Positions 46,868 through 59,258 are shown, counted from the stretch's first letter. The stretch is 64,000 nucleotides of DNA from Gigaspora rosea (GCA_003550325.1 QKWP01001099.1:1-64000); one strand, 5' to 3'. Translations and numbers: made by a program. Notes: generated from the letters alone by a model not told the origin.

Positions 46868-47455
46868 TTTCTGATAAAATTACTCTATTAATTGTGAATT
46901 AGTGATTTTAATAAATTTATGGCACTAAATATTATTGTTTACTTTATTAATGGTATCTTATCGATTTGTACACTATAAAGAAATAAATTATCAAACACTA
47001 AACTCAAACAGTGATACTGTGATAAATATTTAACACCGTAACAGCTTAACATCAGTAAAGTAATATTCTTGACTTAATTTCAATTTAAGTTTGCTGACGC
47101 TTCGTACGAATTTTGTCATGACAGAATCTGAATTCCAAATCGAGATTCAGATGGCAAAAAGCTCTTACTCTAGAAATTGATTCCTGTTAAGACAATTCTA
47201 GTTCATAATAACGGATACTCAATAGTTAAGTCAAATTATATGCAACTAAATTATGATCCGCAAATATTTTTATTTTGTCGCAAATTAGTAACTTAACTAA
47301 AAATTAAAATTGTAGACACTGATCTAAACAACAACCGCTAAGATGAATTTTATAATAAATCATGTTCTCGTCTTTATTAACGAACGTTTTCCTTCCCCAT
47401 CGCTCAAACATAAGTTGCAAAATATTCATAAAGCATATAATAGCTTTTTATTTGA
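46868..47455. other. 3' flank of PRP17, no gene
   Basis: AT-rich sequence up to the target duplication of the next hAT element. Confidence 0.5.
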
Positions 47456-48638
47456 ATTTTTACTAGTGCTTCGATCCGTAATCCGATAAATTCGGATTCA
47501 TCCGATAATTCGGATTAATTTCGGATATCCGTATCCGTTAATTTTAAACGGATGGATCCGTATTACATATCGGATCAAGGATAAGGATTATCCGATTATA
47601 ATCCTTGATGTTGCTTATGTGTCTGGTATCTTGTCAGACGTACGTACATACAGCACATGCTAGAACGATAGCGATCCAACTCTCTCGGTCGGGTGATGCG
47701 AAGTAATTGAGTTTGATAATATATAGTATATATCAGTTAATCGAATGGTGTTTGTGCATGTAAAGTTTGAGTGAGAGGCGTAACAATTTGGCGAGGCTAA
47801 GGGTATACGGTAAATTCACGAAACAGTTCTTTTATTAAACGAAGGACAAAGAAACCAATATCGGTTTATCTTTATTACAAGACAAATCAATGATACATCT
47901 TTTACACAGGTCAAAACTAACACTATTTATAAAAAAAAGTAAATAGGGGTCAGAAACAAAAAGAACAAGATCGAATTTTTCCTTGATCAATCACGCCATA
48001 ATCGTTGACAATCGATTTTCCCACGTTTAACTTTGGGGAGGCTGTTCTGATAATTAACAAAGCCTCAAATGCAACGGTTTATGTATCATCATTCCGATTG
48101 TAAATCAAATTTTGTCAATTTAACTATTTCTTTTTAGTTTAGCACTATCGGGTAATCTGATCTTGCAACGATGGTTTCTTCTCAATCTTCATATGGTCTT
48201 GCAGAGTATCAGGGCCAGGATCAGGTCTTGTATCCTCCTTCCAGATTCTTAAAAAAAATTTTTTTAAAAAAACCTGACCGTCTCGGCACAGTCATATGAT
48301 TACGTGCGTCACAGGATTTCGGGCTGCGACAAACCCAAATTCTGCCTGCTTTACGCGATAAATTTATATAAATGTATGAGTATTACGAAATACATTTGTG
48401 AATGGACAAGCGAAGTAAGTGAATCAAAGATCATGTGGCTTAGCCTATTTTATTGGGTTTGCGTCCAAATGTGGAGTCACGTGCTTAATACATTGTAATA
48501 ATTTTACTTTTTTTTTTTTTTGCATAAATAAGTCTAGCTCATTACTAATCGATCTTTAGGCTGTTAATTACTCTTTATTATTGTCCTATTATCTCTTACT
48601 TTTTTTTTGTTTGCGGGAGGGTGTGGTGGGAACGATGA

Positions 48639-48745
48639 TCTTTGATTCACTTACTTCGCTTGTCCATTCACAAATGTATTTCGTAATACTCATACATTTG
48701 TATAAATGAACTTCACTTCGTAAGTGAATCACAGATCATGTGGCT
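48639..48745. repeat. DIRS internal complementary region
   Basis: 48639-48705 is the complement of the left terminus (48364-48440). 48705-48745 matches the complement of the right terminus (52592-52632). The join at TATAAATGAACTTC marks where the two ends meet in the circular intermediate. Confidence 0.85.
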
Positions 48746-49640
48746 ATTGTGGAGTAGGATTCTTGTTACTATTGGCCGAAGACAGGATACCTTGTGCCAC
48801 CCTCGTTCTTTGAATCATTAGCGTAACACCTCTTTGGTAAAATTGTTGGTATGTTCCGTGGCTAGACCAGTTCCCTATGGCTAGAATAGTGAATAAATCT
48901 GTGCCAGAAGTTTGTGCGTAAAAGGCTGCAAGTGCTCTTGCATCTTTAGCTTTCAGATTTGGTGAAGCTTCCAAAAGGATTCTTTAATCCAAGTAGCAAT
49001 TGTGGAAGCTGCGGGGGGTTTGTGGCTTGACGTCGAAGTAAGTAACAAAAAGATTTTTGCTCCATTGTGATTCGCCATGACACTGTGCGTTTTAAAAGGG
49101 CATTCACTGCAATTAAGGGGGATATTTCAGGTAATTCTTTGTAATTTTCTACATAGATTTGTTTGGTTGAAGGTTTATTCCCTCTATGTGATATTGAGAT
49201 CTTATGTTCTTTAGGATTTCTTATAGAAAACGTTACACCGCTCTCCATTATTTTGCAGAAAGTAAGGTCTATATACGAGCTAAGTCTGAAGGGCGACTAG
49301 CAGTGGTTATAGCTAATAAAAAGGCTACCTTTCGTAATAGATAAAAAATGCTCATTGAATTGTTATCGCCAAATGAACGGATCTTGTCAAATGCAGGAGT
49401 TAAATCAACAACGCTATCTTCAGGAGAATTTGATGGGGTTCTATTATATACTCCTCTTATAATTTTAATAATCGTAGGGTGTGAGCCTACAGGTGAAGAA
49501 TCTATCCAATCATGAATTTCGCTAATTGCAGATCTATAGCTAGCGATTGTATTGTATGCCTTCCCTGCATTAAGTTGATCTTCTACAAATTCGATTATGT
49601 CGTTTAGAGGCAAGTAATAGAATCGGTTTGTTTCTCATTG
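48744..49640 (-). pseudogene. DIRS tyrosine recombinase, frameshifted
   Basis: The frames at 49613-49269, 49248-48946 and 48974-48744 connect into one protein. An N-terminal helical region (YNTIASYRSAISEIHDWI) is followed by TTASRPSDLARI with the first catalytic Arg, then a DARALAAFYA segment in the position of the His/Arg box, and GNWSSHGTYQQFYQRG with the His and nucleophilic Tyr. In DIRS elements this enzyme integrates the circular DNA copy. Frame shifts near 49260 and 48960 break it. Confidence 0.8.
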
Positions 49641-50045
49641 TACCAAGAAATCCATTGTTTAATGTTTGATGATATGGTTTTCGAAGAATTGGTATCGTAA
49701 GCTGCCTCGTATAATTTAATAGCTCTTTCTGAAAGGCCCTAGTTTGTGAGGCGTGACCTGATATATGTGCTGCGCATAGCTCCCATTTTGTCACCTGCAG
49801 GTGTTGCTGCAAATTCCCCATCGGTATGGTTGAGTTCTGAGGAATTAGTCTGGAAAAGTCGTCCAAAAGAGATAGGAGTGTCAGAAACCATAGTGCTGAT
49901 GGCCATCGTGGAAAGATCAGTACTATTGTTACTCGTTCTTTGATAACCTTGTTTAACACCTTGTGCAATAGGATCCAAGGGGGTTGGCCCATACTTTCCA
50001 ACCCTTCCATGGGAACAGGAAAGCTATGGCCTTCGGGTCGGGTTT

Positions 50046-50615
50046 CTATGATATATATGTCAGTGTCAGGTGGTTTTTGAAGTCTGCAAATACGTCTATA
50101 TTTCTCGGTCCCCATATTTGTTCTATTTGGTTGAAAACTTTCCGTGCTATTGACCAATTGTGACGATCTGTTTTCAGACATGAGGCTTGATCTGCTATGA
50201 AGTTCAGATGCCCTGGGATATGTTCGGCTTTCAATATTATTTGACGTTGAAGGCACTCTGTCCATAGTGACTCTGCTAGAAGACTCATCTGAGTTGAAAT
50301 CATTCTGCCCTGATTGTTTATATATGTCACTGTAGTCATGTTATCACTCTTGATTAGAACTATCTAATTCCTGATTTGGATCCATTTGTTCAGGGCATTT
50401 TTCATGGCCAATAATTCTAGTAAATTTATATGGTTCTTGCTCTCGTGATGGTTCCACAATCCCGATATCACCTCTCTATTCAGCACTGCGCCCCATCCCG
50501 ACTTGGAGGCATCTGTATAGATTGTTGCGGTAGGTTCTTTGATGTTGACTTTTTTTCCATTCCATTGTGATAGGTTGTGTATCCACGAATCCAGCTGTAT
50601 CAAGCTCTCCTTCAA
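50046..50615 (-). pseudogene. DIRS RNase H domain, with stop
   Basis: IYTDASKSGWGAVLN (first Asp), LLELLAMKNALNKW (Glu), then after an in-frame TAG near 50364 LIKSDNMTTVTYINNQG (second Asp) and HIPGHLNFIADQAS (His and final Asp). Catalytic residues are all visible. Confidence 0.8.
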
Positions 50616-50653
50616 CAGATGTACTATAGTGTTCCATCTCCTGTTCCTTAGGG

Positions 50654-51563
50654 CTAGGTTCTTTTCCTGAGTAGGGCTCTTGAGAAGAGTTTTACAGGGT
50701 AGAGAGCTTCCGCTGTAGCACTCAACTTCCCTAGTATTGCTGCTAACTTCCGTATATGTACTGTGCCTATTGATCTTATTTTTTGCATTCCCGGATGATA
50801 TTTGTCATCTTTCTTTTTGGGATCTTGAGAGTCATGTCCATTGAGCTGATTTCGAATCCAAGAAATTCGATTGTTGTAGTTAGTGAGATTTGAGACTTCT
50901 CTTCGTTTATTATGAATCCAAGGTATTCTAGCATCCCATAGACCTTGCGGGTATGTTCTTGTACTAGTTTTTTTGACTCTGCTAGAATTAAAATGTCGTC
51001 TAAGTAGGTAATCAATCTGATTCCCTGAATCCTGAGAATCTTCATTACTGACTTTAGAACTTGGTGAATATTCTGGAACTTGTTGTAAGTCCAAATGATA
51101 AGGCCGTGAACGCATAGCGTGTATTTTGGAAATCGAAAGCAAAAAAAGCTCTGGTGTTCGGTAATAGAGGAATATGATAAATGTGTTTTTTATATCTATT
51201 TTTGTCATATAATCTCCAGACTTCAATAATGACTTTACTAATTGAATGCTTTCCATTTTGAATTTTTGGTGCCGAATATAGGTATTTAGCTGACGGAGGT
51301 CTATTACCGGACGGAAATCGCCTGTCTTTTTGGGTACCAGAAAGATGTTGGACAGGAAACAAGGAACATTTGTAGGAAACTTTATTATTACTTTTTGCTT
51401 GATAAGGTTTTTGATCTTTTTGTATAACAAGGTTTTTTCTTGAAGTGATACTTTTCAGTAGGTTAGTGGTTGTATTCGTAAACTTGGTAAGCTTTGCCAT
51501 GTGGGTTCGTAGCCATTCTTTATAATGTTTGTCGTCCACGATTTGCCAATTATGTTGATCCAT
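50654..51563 (-). pseudogene. DIRS reverse transcriptase, frameshifted
   Basis: FLVPKKTGDFRPVIDLRQLN and KIDIKNTF come from one frame. NTRAFFAFDFQNTRYAFTALSFGLTTS lies in another, and RLITYLDDILILAES with the YLDD catalytic box in a third. The order is correct for a retroelement RT. At least two frame changes separate the blocks. It synthesises the DNA copy from element RNA. Confidence 0.85.
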
Positions 51564-51569
51564 CTTTGG

Positions 51570-52456
51570 TAGAAGAAAAATAATCTTACACTCACATTGC
51601 TCTTTATTGGCGAGATTGCAATTGGAAATCGTTCTGGAAAAATTTTAATTTGGTTTCCAACACGTTGTATTATGAGACCATAAAGTTGACGTGTTGCGCT
51701 GGAAGTTCCGTCCTCTATTAGATCTATTCTGCTGTAATGGTTTATTCTTGAATCCTGTCTGAGAGAGTTGTGCACGTCTGTTTTGCTAGGCAGCGTCATT
51801 GAAAAATTTTGTTCCTCGTTTTTTGCTTTAATAACATCTTTAAGCTTATCTGCAAATAGGAGTTCCACTTCCGATTTTGACGGATGAGTAGAATATATGT
51901 ATTTAATAGCATGTTCTTCGCGTTGTTCACTAATGTATGAAAGAGAGTCCAGAAGTAGGGTTCGTGATGAGAGAAGAGAAGTTTCCATGTATTCCCAGAT
52001 CTCCAGAGCTTGTTTATTCTGAGGGTCTGGTTTTGTTTGATACAAGGTGCGAATTGCATTGTTTAGTGGTCTAAGCGTAGATGAGGTACGATATGAGACG
52101 TGTTGTAGAGTCTTGTCCATTTCCTTTGCCTCTTTTCGCATACATTTAGCCAGTTCCTTATCCATAGGTGGTAGTGTAAATTTGATAAGTGCATTTCATG
52201 GAAATGTTTGAAGAATGCGCTGCCGTGTTTCATTCGACAGTTTATGTTCCTTGTAAATTTTAGTGGGGAGTTTGCCCATCTCTCCCGTTGGAAAGAATGA
52301 TGCGCTATTTTCATTAGCAATGTCATGTTCTTCATCTGAGACTTGGTGTTGATCATCCTGTATTGAATCTTGAGCTATATCTGTGCTTAAGTCGTTCATT
52401 AATATGAAATTAAGGAGTGTAAGAAACTTTGGGTTGTCTAAAGTTGCGTACCGCAA
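51570..52456 (-). pseudogene. DIRS gag-like ORF
   Basis: A first frame starting at 52456 (MRYATLDNPKFLTLL...) is followed by a second, 52165-51455, encoding a helical protein (NNAIRTLYQTKPDPQNKQALEIWEYMETSLL...SLSYISEQREEHAIKYI). Position before the RT and lack of catalytic motifs suggest the structural protein. A stop lies between the two frames. Confidence 0.6.
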
Positions 52457-52639
52457 ACCAAAATAAAGCAGCCTAAAGATCGATTAGTAATGAGCTAGAC
52501 TTATTTATGCAAAAAAAAAAAAAAAGTAAAATTATTACAATGTATTAAGCACGTGACTCCACATTTGGACACAAACCTAATAAAATAGGCTAAGCCACAT
52601 GATCTGTGATTCACTTACGAAGCGAAGTTCATTTTTAAA

Positions 52640-53340
52640 ATTACAAAATTATTACATATCGCCGCTGGCGATCAATGCCAGTTACACGATCAGCCGATCA
52701 GCGTATAAATATAAGTAATTTTTTTGTACAACTCAGTATATGGTTTGTTTTTTCATTACTTGTTACTAATTAGTTTTTTTTTTGTCATTCGTGTTGTAGT
52801 TGGTGTCGTCGTTGGTGCCGTCGCTTTTGGTGGTGTTTTTACATGCTAGTGTTATCGTTGTTTGATAGTGTTTTCACACTGGTGTCGTCGTTGGTATCGT
52901 CGTTGTTTGATGGTGTCATAATTTCGCTGATGTTATTTTTTTCGCTTTTGCAGGTTCGTGTGGTTTTGCTTTTGTTAGTCGTTGTTTTTGCAGATACGTG
53001 TCGTGACTTAGTTTTTTTCCTTTTGCTGATGCTATCATTTCACTGGTGTTGCTTGCTAATTTAATTAGTTCTTTCTTTTTTTAGTGCCTATTGTTGTCGA
53101 TAGTGCCGTCAATTTCGGTGTTGTTTTCGTCGCTAGTGTGTGTATTTCGGTGTCTTTTGTTGCTAATATCATCCATCTTGGTGCCTCTTTCGTAGTTGGT
53201 GCTGTCCATTTCGGTGTTTCTTCTTTTCGTAATTCTTCGTAAGTTTTAGTTTTCTTTTTGTTGCATTCCTTGTCTTCTGCTTGTCACTCACGAACTTTCG
53301 TTTTCTCCGGCGGACCTTCTGGTGGGATCTGTTTACATGC
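52640..53340. repeat. GTCGTCGTTGGTG-rich degenerate repeat
   Basis: Words such as TGGTGTCGTCGTTGGT and TTTCGGTGTTG recur in irregular order. The 73-codon plus frame at 52843-53064 is Leu/Ser/Val-rich and produced by the repeat, so it is not called as a gene. Confidence 0.5.
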
Positions 53341-53399
53341 AGTGCATTTCCGAAACATACGTTACTTCGCGCGCTTGATTTTAGAAGTGCTATATAGTA

Positions 53400-53945
53400 G
53401 ATATTAGTGTTTTATTAGAGTTTATGTTATGTTAGAGTAGACGTTAGGGTTAGGTTTGTTAGTATTGTGTTTAGCGATTAGGATTAATTAGAGTAGACAT
53501 TAGGGTTAGGCTTAGTTAGAGTAAACGTTGGGTTAGGTTTAGTTAGAGTAGCCATTAGGGTTTGGTTTGTTAGAGTAGACATTGGGGTTAGGTTTAGTTA
53601 GTATTTGTGGTTAGTGATTAGATAGGTAAAAATATTTGAAGTGACGCGCAACAAAACGTTTATTATAGAAGATTGTATGGTGTATGTTTAGGACATTAGG
53701 GTTAGGTTTGTTAGTATTTGTGTTTAGCGATTAGGATTAGTTAGAGTAGAAGTTAGGGTTAGGCTTAGTTAGAGTAGACGTTGGGGCTAGGTTTAGTTAG
53801 AGTAGCCGTTAGGGTTTGGTTTGTTAGAGTAGACGTTGGGGTTAGGTTTAGTTAGTATTTGTAGTTAGTGATTAGATAGGTAAAATATTTGAAGTGACGC
53901 GCAACAAAACGTTTATTATAGATAAATTGTATGGTGTATGTTTAG
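53400..53945. repeat. 250-bp direct duplication rich in TTAGGGTTAGG
   Basis: About 53447-53697 and 53699-53945 are near copies. Each contains several (A)GTTAGGGTTAGG and TTAGAGTAGACGTTGGG words, then AGTGACGCGCAACAAAACGTTTATTATAG. It resembles degenerate interstitial telomere sequence inside the large hAT element. Confidence 0.75.
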
Positions 53946-54362
53946 TTTGCTATATATTAATTACATTAAATTCGAATGTGTACTTACACGATGTACGTGA
54001 TTTATAAAAAAATTTTTAATTTCCATTGGTCGGACTATATCACGTGATGCCGGCGACGATCACCGCAGGCGATAAATAGCAAATCTCTTAAAATTATGCT
54101 ACAGATTATGCGGATCAGATAGAAATATGCGAAATTTATCGTTATAAATTTTTATAGTTATAGTTATAATTATTGTAAGTACTGAACTCCCATAAGTAAC
54201 TTACCAATAAAACCATAAAATCTGTGTAATATAAAATTACGAAAAGAGTCGTGTTTACAAAACTGTCTTTTGCGCTAAACAAAAAATTCCCTGCAAAATT
54301 TTAGTATAAGGCCACGCAAAGTTAATTTTTCATTTTGCAACCTTTTTTTTTAAATTTCAATC

Positions 54363-54524
54363 ATGCCAATTATTTTTTCTCCGGTGTCACCCGATGGTGA
54401 CCTTAATTTTCTGGAATTACCCGATAGAACCGAAAAAAAAACTAAAAAAAAAAAAAAATCCGACCAGCCAACTGAAATTTTGGAACACCATGTTATGCAA
54501 AACGAAAAATTAACTGTGTCCTAA
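54363..54524 (+). CDS. short ORF, Asp/Pro and Lys-rich, unknown
   Basis: 53 codons from the first ATG. The N-terminus (MPIIFSPVSPDGDLNFLELP) has a coding look and is followed by a Lys run encoded by an A15 tract. There is no recognised family. It lies in the right half of the large hAT element and could be the first exon of a lost element gene. Low confidence. Confidence 0.25.
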   Translation: MPIIFSPVSPDGDLNFLELPDRTEKKTKKKKKSDQPTEILEHHVMQNEKLTVS

Positions 54525-55189
54525 TATATGTTTCTTATTAAATTTTTATACTACTTTAACGATATGTTTTATTACTTAACATTTGAAATTTCAAATCTGA
54601 TGATTTATGAAATTTATGTTTCGTACAATCAAATGCTGCGTCCAATAGGAACTGGTGGGGAAATTGATAAACCCGATATTACTCGATCTTTAATTCCTGC
54701 CATTTATGCGCTTTAGCTGTCGCATATGCTTCTGCGGTAAAATCGCATATTATGCTATCGCAGATCCGCGGTATCCCTACAGGGGTCACATTTCTGCCGG
54801 CGGACGTAAATATGATCGTCACGGGATTTGCTGACAACGTATAATATAATACGACCAGAAATACTTCAAGATTACGATAACAAAAGCAAAAGCTACGTTA
54901 GAATAAAAAAACCTCAAGGTTAATCGTAGATATCGAATATTGAAAACTTTATTTAGCATGAATCTAAACGTATTTTGTGTCATAATTTTATCTTTTGGAA
55001 TTACGAAAAGGGTGCTAGTTAACAATAAAACAGGACGTAGTAATAGTGCACATGCTACGGATTGAATTCGAATTTACCAATTCGTATTATAAATCGGATT
55101 AAACCGGATACATGAAAGAGAATCCGAATCTAATCCGGATTGCTTTTTTAAAATAGGATCGAAGCTCTAATTTTTACTATTGCACCATG

Positions 55190-56041
55190 TTAAAAAACTA
55201 ATTCATGAGGGAATTGGCCTTTTGAGAGAGAAAATCTGGAATGCAAATAATCTTTGAGGTGTGGAGCTTTCAGTCCAGCGATGATTTTGCTATCAATTTC
55301 TTTTTGATCAGCAATCCTCGATTCAGAAATTGTTTTTTGCTAAAAAGAAAAAAATAGTTATATTTACGCTATACTCGTGTATGGCAGATTTAAGGTTGCT
55401 TACCTTCTGCTTCTCGCCAAATAATTCCTCTTCAGTAACTTTCTTACTAGAACCTTTCTCTCTCTTAAAATAAGCGTCATTAAATTTATCAAGCTATTAT
55501 CGAGATTTTAAATTATGTCAGCTATTTGAAGTATACATAAATATGACCTTTTCACGAAAAAATTTGTAGGCCTTACCGAACAAGCAGAAATATCAATTTT
55601 TGTAGAAGTAGCAATAACAAAGGCTTGATTAACACGTCTTAACGGAACACCATTGATTTTAAACGGTCCGGTTACTAATAACAATCCACTAGGTAATTGT
55701 CTTAAAAAGACAACACGCTTTCCACGAAAACGACCAGCTAACAAGATAAGAATAGTACCGGGAGTAATGGAGGGACGAAGTTTAACAGGTTTGTTAACTT
55801 TACGACATTTCTTTGGACGTGGAATATCCTCCGCGGGATAAAAACGTGGAGCTTTTTCTAGTGGGACAATACGATGCCCGTCCTTGAATGGAACTTTTTT
55901 AGTGGTTTCATGCTTGGCCTCAGCTTTTTTAAAAGTTCCCTTTCTTGATTTTTTGTACAAAGCTTTCTTAGCATAAACGGCGCACCGAGAATAGCGCGGA
56001 ATTCCAGGCACAAGAAATCTATTACGCGGTGCGTGTGCCAT
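55190..56041 (-). CDS. RPL6: 60S ribosomal protein eL6
   Basis: Exons (minus) are 56041-55577, 55493-55404 and 55339-55190; introns are GT-AG and the product is about 234 aa. The N-terminus [19 protein letters not shown] is basic. The KOW-like core reads [29 protein letters not shown] followed by [29 protein letters not shown], diagnostic of eL6. The C-terminal exons give [14 protein letters not shown] and [25 protein letters not shown]. It is a component of the large ribosomal subunit. The start chosen is the ATG before AHAPRN; an upstream GUG-led extension is ignored. It is divergent from eIF3e across ~460 bp. A 7.7-kb transposon ends 13 bp after the stop (target copy 55170-55177), so its 3' end signals may come from the element. 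Confidence 0.95.
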
Positions 56042-56501
56042 TTTCACCACTGCGAAAAAAATGTAATAAATTCATTAATACATATATTTAATTTGGTGAA
56101 CGAAAAGATTGATTCATTTGCATTTTATCATGAATTCTGCTTCATTGTTCCTCTCCTCGAACATGATTGTAATTAAACTAGTTTCACGTTCTTTATGAAA
56201 GTTTTAACTGCTACTAATACTTAATTGGATGGATCCAAGAAAGAAATATATAAAATTACAGAATAAACTGTTAAAAAAATAATACCTACCAAGACAAAAG
56301 AAAGTCTCGATAGATGGATCAAAGGAGGAAGAAATTGATATTAAGAAAACTGATTTATATGGCAAAAAAAAAAAAAAATTATCGTATCTGTGATTATCCA
56401 GTCACATTTTTCCACTAATTTCTATGACTCAGTTAAATAGGATCATCGTTAAAAAAAAAAAAGCTTAAGGATCTCTCAACTTTATTTAAATCAGAACGAC
56501 G
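56042..56501. promoter_or_regulatory. shared upstream region of eL6 and eIF3e
   Basis: 460 bp between divergent translation factor and ribosomal protein genes. It contains several A-runs and no ORF. A bidirectional promoter is likely from position alone. Confidence 0.5.
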
Positions 56502-58341
56502 ATGGCTTCATATGATTTGATTCCTCGAATGATCCCTTATATGGATAGACATCTCGTCTTTCCCTTACTGGAATTCTTGTCTTTGAATAAGGTTGATTTC
56601 GTTGGGATCTTTTTGTTTCATTTACACTTCCACGCCAAAAGTTACTATAATTCTTGACCCTTAAAAACCAGATCTACCCGAATCATGATCTACTTAAAGC
56701 TAAATATGAACTCTTAGCCAAGACCAACATGGTAGATTTTATTTCAGAATTATATAAGCAAATTCATGATACGGACGAAGTTCCCTCAGGTATATCGTGT
56801 ATTATGAACATTTGTATAATGTTAAGATATTTTAAGTATATGATTTGATCTAAAATTGGCATTTTCAGAATTCGCCTCGAAAAGACAGGAAGTTCTTCAA
56901 ACATTAGAAAATCTTCAAACAGAAGCCCAAAAAGTTTTAGATATTATCGAAAACCCTGAAGTAATTGCAGCTCTTCGCCAGGATAAGCTTCAAAATTTAC
57001 ATTTTCTTAAAGAAAAATATGGGGTAAAATGATTATTATTTTAGGTTTTAAACCTTAACCTCAATTTAAGCCTCAATTGAAAAATATTTTTTGCTTTTAC
57101 CTCAATAGCTCACAGATGAGATGGTTAATACCCTTTATCAATTCGGTCAATTTCAATATAACTGTGGTAACTATGGTGGTGCTTCTGACATGTTGTATCA
57201 TTTCCGAGTATTGGTTTGTACGTCACAATTTTGGCTAAGAATGACTATGATCATATAAGCAATTGATATCAATCCTTTTTTTTTTTTAGTCCACCGATCA
57301 TGAGCTCAATTTATCAGCTTTATGGGGAAAGCTTGCGTCAGATATCTTGGATCTTAATTGGGATGCTGCTTTGGAAGAGGTTCAAAAACTGAGAGAAACT
57401 ATTGATTCAAAGGTAATAAACTAGATTTTAAGTTAAAATACTCTTTTTATTGATAACTCTTATCACTTAATCTAGAGCTTCGCTTCTCCTCTGCATCAAT
57501 TACAACAACGCACATGGTTTATTCATTGGTCTATTTTTGTATTCTTTAACCATCCTAAAGGACGGGATAGCATAATTGATGTATTTTTCAATCCTTCATA
57601 CATTAATACTATCCAAACGTCATGTCCATGGATCCTCCGATATCTTACAACGGCTGTAGTTACTAACAAACGCCGAAAAAATATTTTAAAAGATTTAATA
57701 AAAATCATTCAGCAAGAGAGTTACGAGTATAGAGATCCGATCACTGAATTTATCGAAAGTTTATATGTTAAATTCGATTTTGAAGGGGCTCAACATAAAT
57801 TAAAAGAGTGTGAAGAAGTACTATCTAACGATTTTTTCCTTGTCGCTACAAAAATGGAATTCATTGAAAATGCGCGATATTTGATTTCTGAAACCTATTG
57901 TCGAATACATTTGAAAATTGATATCGGGTTCGGACTATTTGGTTTACCTTTATATATTAAATACTAAATGACCCATTTATCTAACCTATGATCTATTTCA
58001 ATTTAATAGCGGATTGTCACAGACACTCAATTTAGGCCAGGAAGAAGGTGAAAAATGGATTGTGAATTTAATTCGAGATACGCGTGTAGATGCAAAAATT
58101 GACTTTAAGGAGGTTTGTTTTAAAATTGGTCTTAATTTACTAATAATCAGTTTATAATATATATCTTCTAAATCTTTTATTATAGAATACTGTCATCATG
58201 AATCAAAATCATACATCCATCTATCAACAAGTTATTGAACGCACAAAAGGTTTATCATTTCGATCCCAAGTTTTGTCTTCTGCTATAGAAAAATGTGAAG
58301 CTCTTCAATCTTCTAATGCTATAGATTCTATTGTTGAATAA
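56502..58341 (+). CDS. EIF3E: translation initiation factor eIF3 subunit e (INT6)
   Basis: Exons are 56502-56591, 56672-56789, 56869-57023, 57109-57213, 57290-57412, 57476-57927, 58010-58112 and 58186-58341; GT-AG introns in agreeing phases give about 433 aa. The N-terminus [23 protein letters not shown] and [25 protein letters not shown] are hallmark eIF3e segments. The C-terminal PCI domain includes [27 protein letters not shown] and [20 protein letters not shown]. eIF3e is part of the eIF3 octamer core that binds the 40S subunit. Length is close to animal INT6. No defects seen. Confidence 0.95.
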
Positions 58342-58514
58342 TAAAATGTTGTGTGAAAAATTCCACATTTTTAATACTGATTAGAATTGTTCTAGTTGCA
58401 TTGTCTTATTTGACTAAATGACTCGCGATCTTTGCTAGAAAAATGACACTTCGGAGCTCGTCCAATGATCCAATTTGAGTAAACCTCTTTTATAGAGTTT
58501 ACGAAATAATAATA

Positions 58515-58670
58515 CACGTCATTCTGGTTATACTGATATCTGGACGACATCATAGTAAGATCTTCCTATACAGACATTTTTTTCAAAAATTTTAATATAA
58601 AATGTAGACTGTATCGACATTTTGGATTTTTTTATAATGTCTCAAAAATGTCGATATAACCAGAGTGACG
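58515..58670. mobile_element. TA-flanked MITE (GTCAYTCTGGTTATA ends)
   Basis: CACGTCATTCTGGTTATACTG on the left is inverted on the right (CGATATAACCAGAGTGACG). TA lies outside at 58513-58514 and 58671-58672. 156 bp, noncoding. Confidence 0.75.
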
Positions 58671-59258
58671 TAATTTATTCAATAGCAAATTAGATCATTT
58701 TTGCTCATAATTCTGGAAATATGTTTTCCTTCAAAAAAAAAAGATATCCACATTTTGATTCATAGGTTGTGGCATTGAGAAATTAAATAAAAACAAGACA
58801 AGTATGAGCTCTTTTAAAGAGTTGGGAACGCTTGTTTCTCCCCATGGAAACGATCGAATTATAAAATAATAGAAAGAGAATCGTTAATGTATTGTAATAA
58901 TTTAAATTTTATTTCCGGTCAATTCTAAATGTCAAATTTTTGTTCGTTTTTTGTACATCAAAAACCAGTTTATTTAATAAGATTTATATTACTGTATTAA
59001 ACATTTAAATCGCGTAAATAAAAACAAGAAAGGTCATTTTTTAATAAACAGAATTTTTATTTCGAAAAATATAATTAATTTCATTTATTACTGTAAATTT
59101 AAAAAAAAAATTTCACAAGGTACAATATAATTATAAATTATTTGTTTTTACAAAACCTATCTCCAATTACTCTAATATCTAATTGAATTTCCCCTTTTTA
59201 TATATAAATTTATCCACACACAACACCCACACTATTTCAGTACCTATTCTGCCCTCCC

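Larger units (their letters stand above)
48364..52633 (-). mobile_element. DIRS-type tyrosine-recombinase retrotransposon (degenerate)
   Basis: Inverted terminal repeats: 48415-48563 is the complement of about 52470-52618 (GTAAGTGAATCAxAGATCATGTGGCTTAGCC...GCTCATTACTAATCGATCTTTAGGC). An internal complementary region at 48639-48745 joins the complement of the left end directly to that of the right end, the circle-junction design unique to DIRS elements. Between them, on the minus strand, are gag-like, RT, RNase H and tyrosine recombinase coding regions, each with stops or frame changes. Confidence 0.9.
47464..55169. mobile_element. large hAT-type element (7.7 kb) hosting a DIRS retrotransposon
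   Basis: The 8-bp target duplication ATTTTTAC is at 47456-47463 and 55170-55177. Ends are TAGTGCTTCGATCC and, on the complement, TAGAGCTTCGATCC. Both subterminal zones are rich in ATCCGA/TCGGAT words (47480-47605 and 55060-55150). No intact transposase was found inside; the interior is a DIRS element, a GTCGTC-rich stretch, a telomere-like duplication and short ORFs. The right end is 13 bp past the eL6 stop codon, so it is in that gene's 3' untranslated region or terminator zone. Confidence 0.85.

Noticed and set aside
52843-53064. Leu/Val/Ser-rich 73-codon frame
   Set aside because: Generated by a GTCGTC-type degenerate repeat, with no start context or conserved motif.
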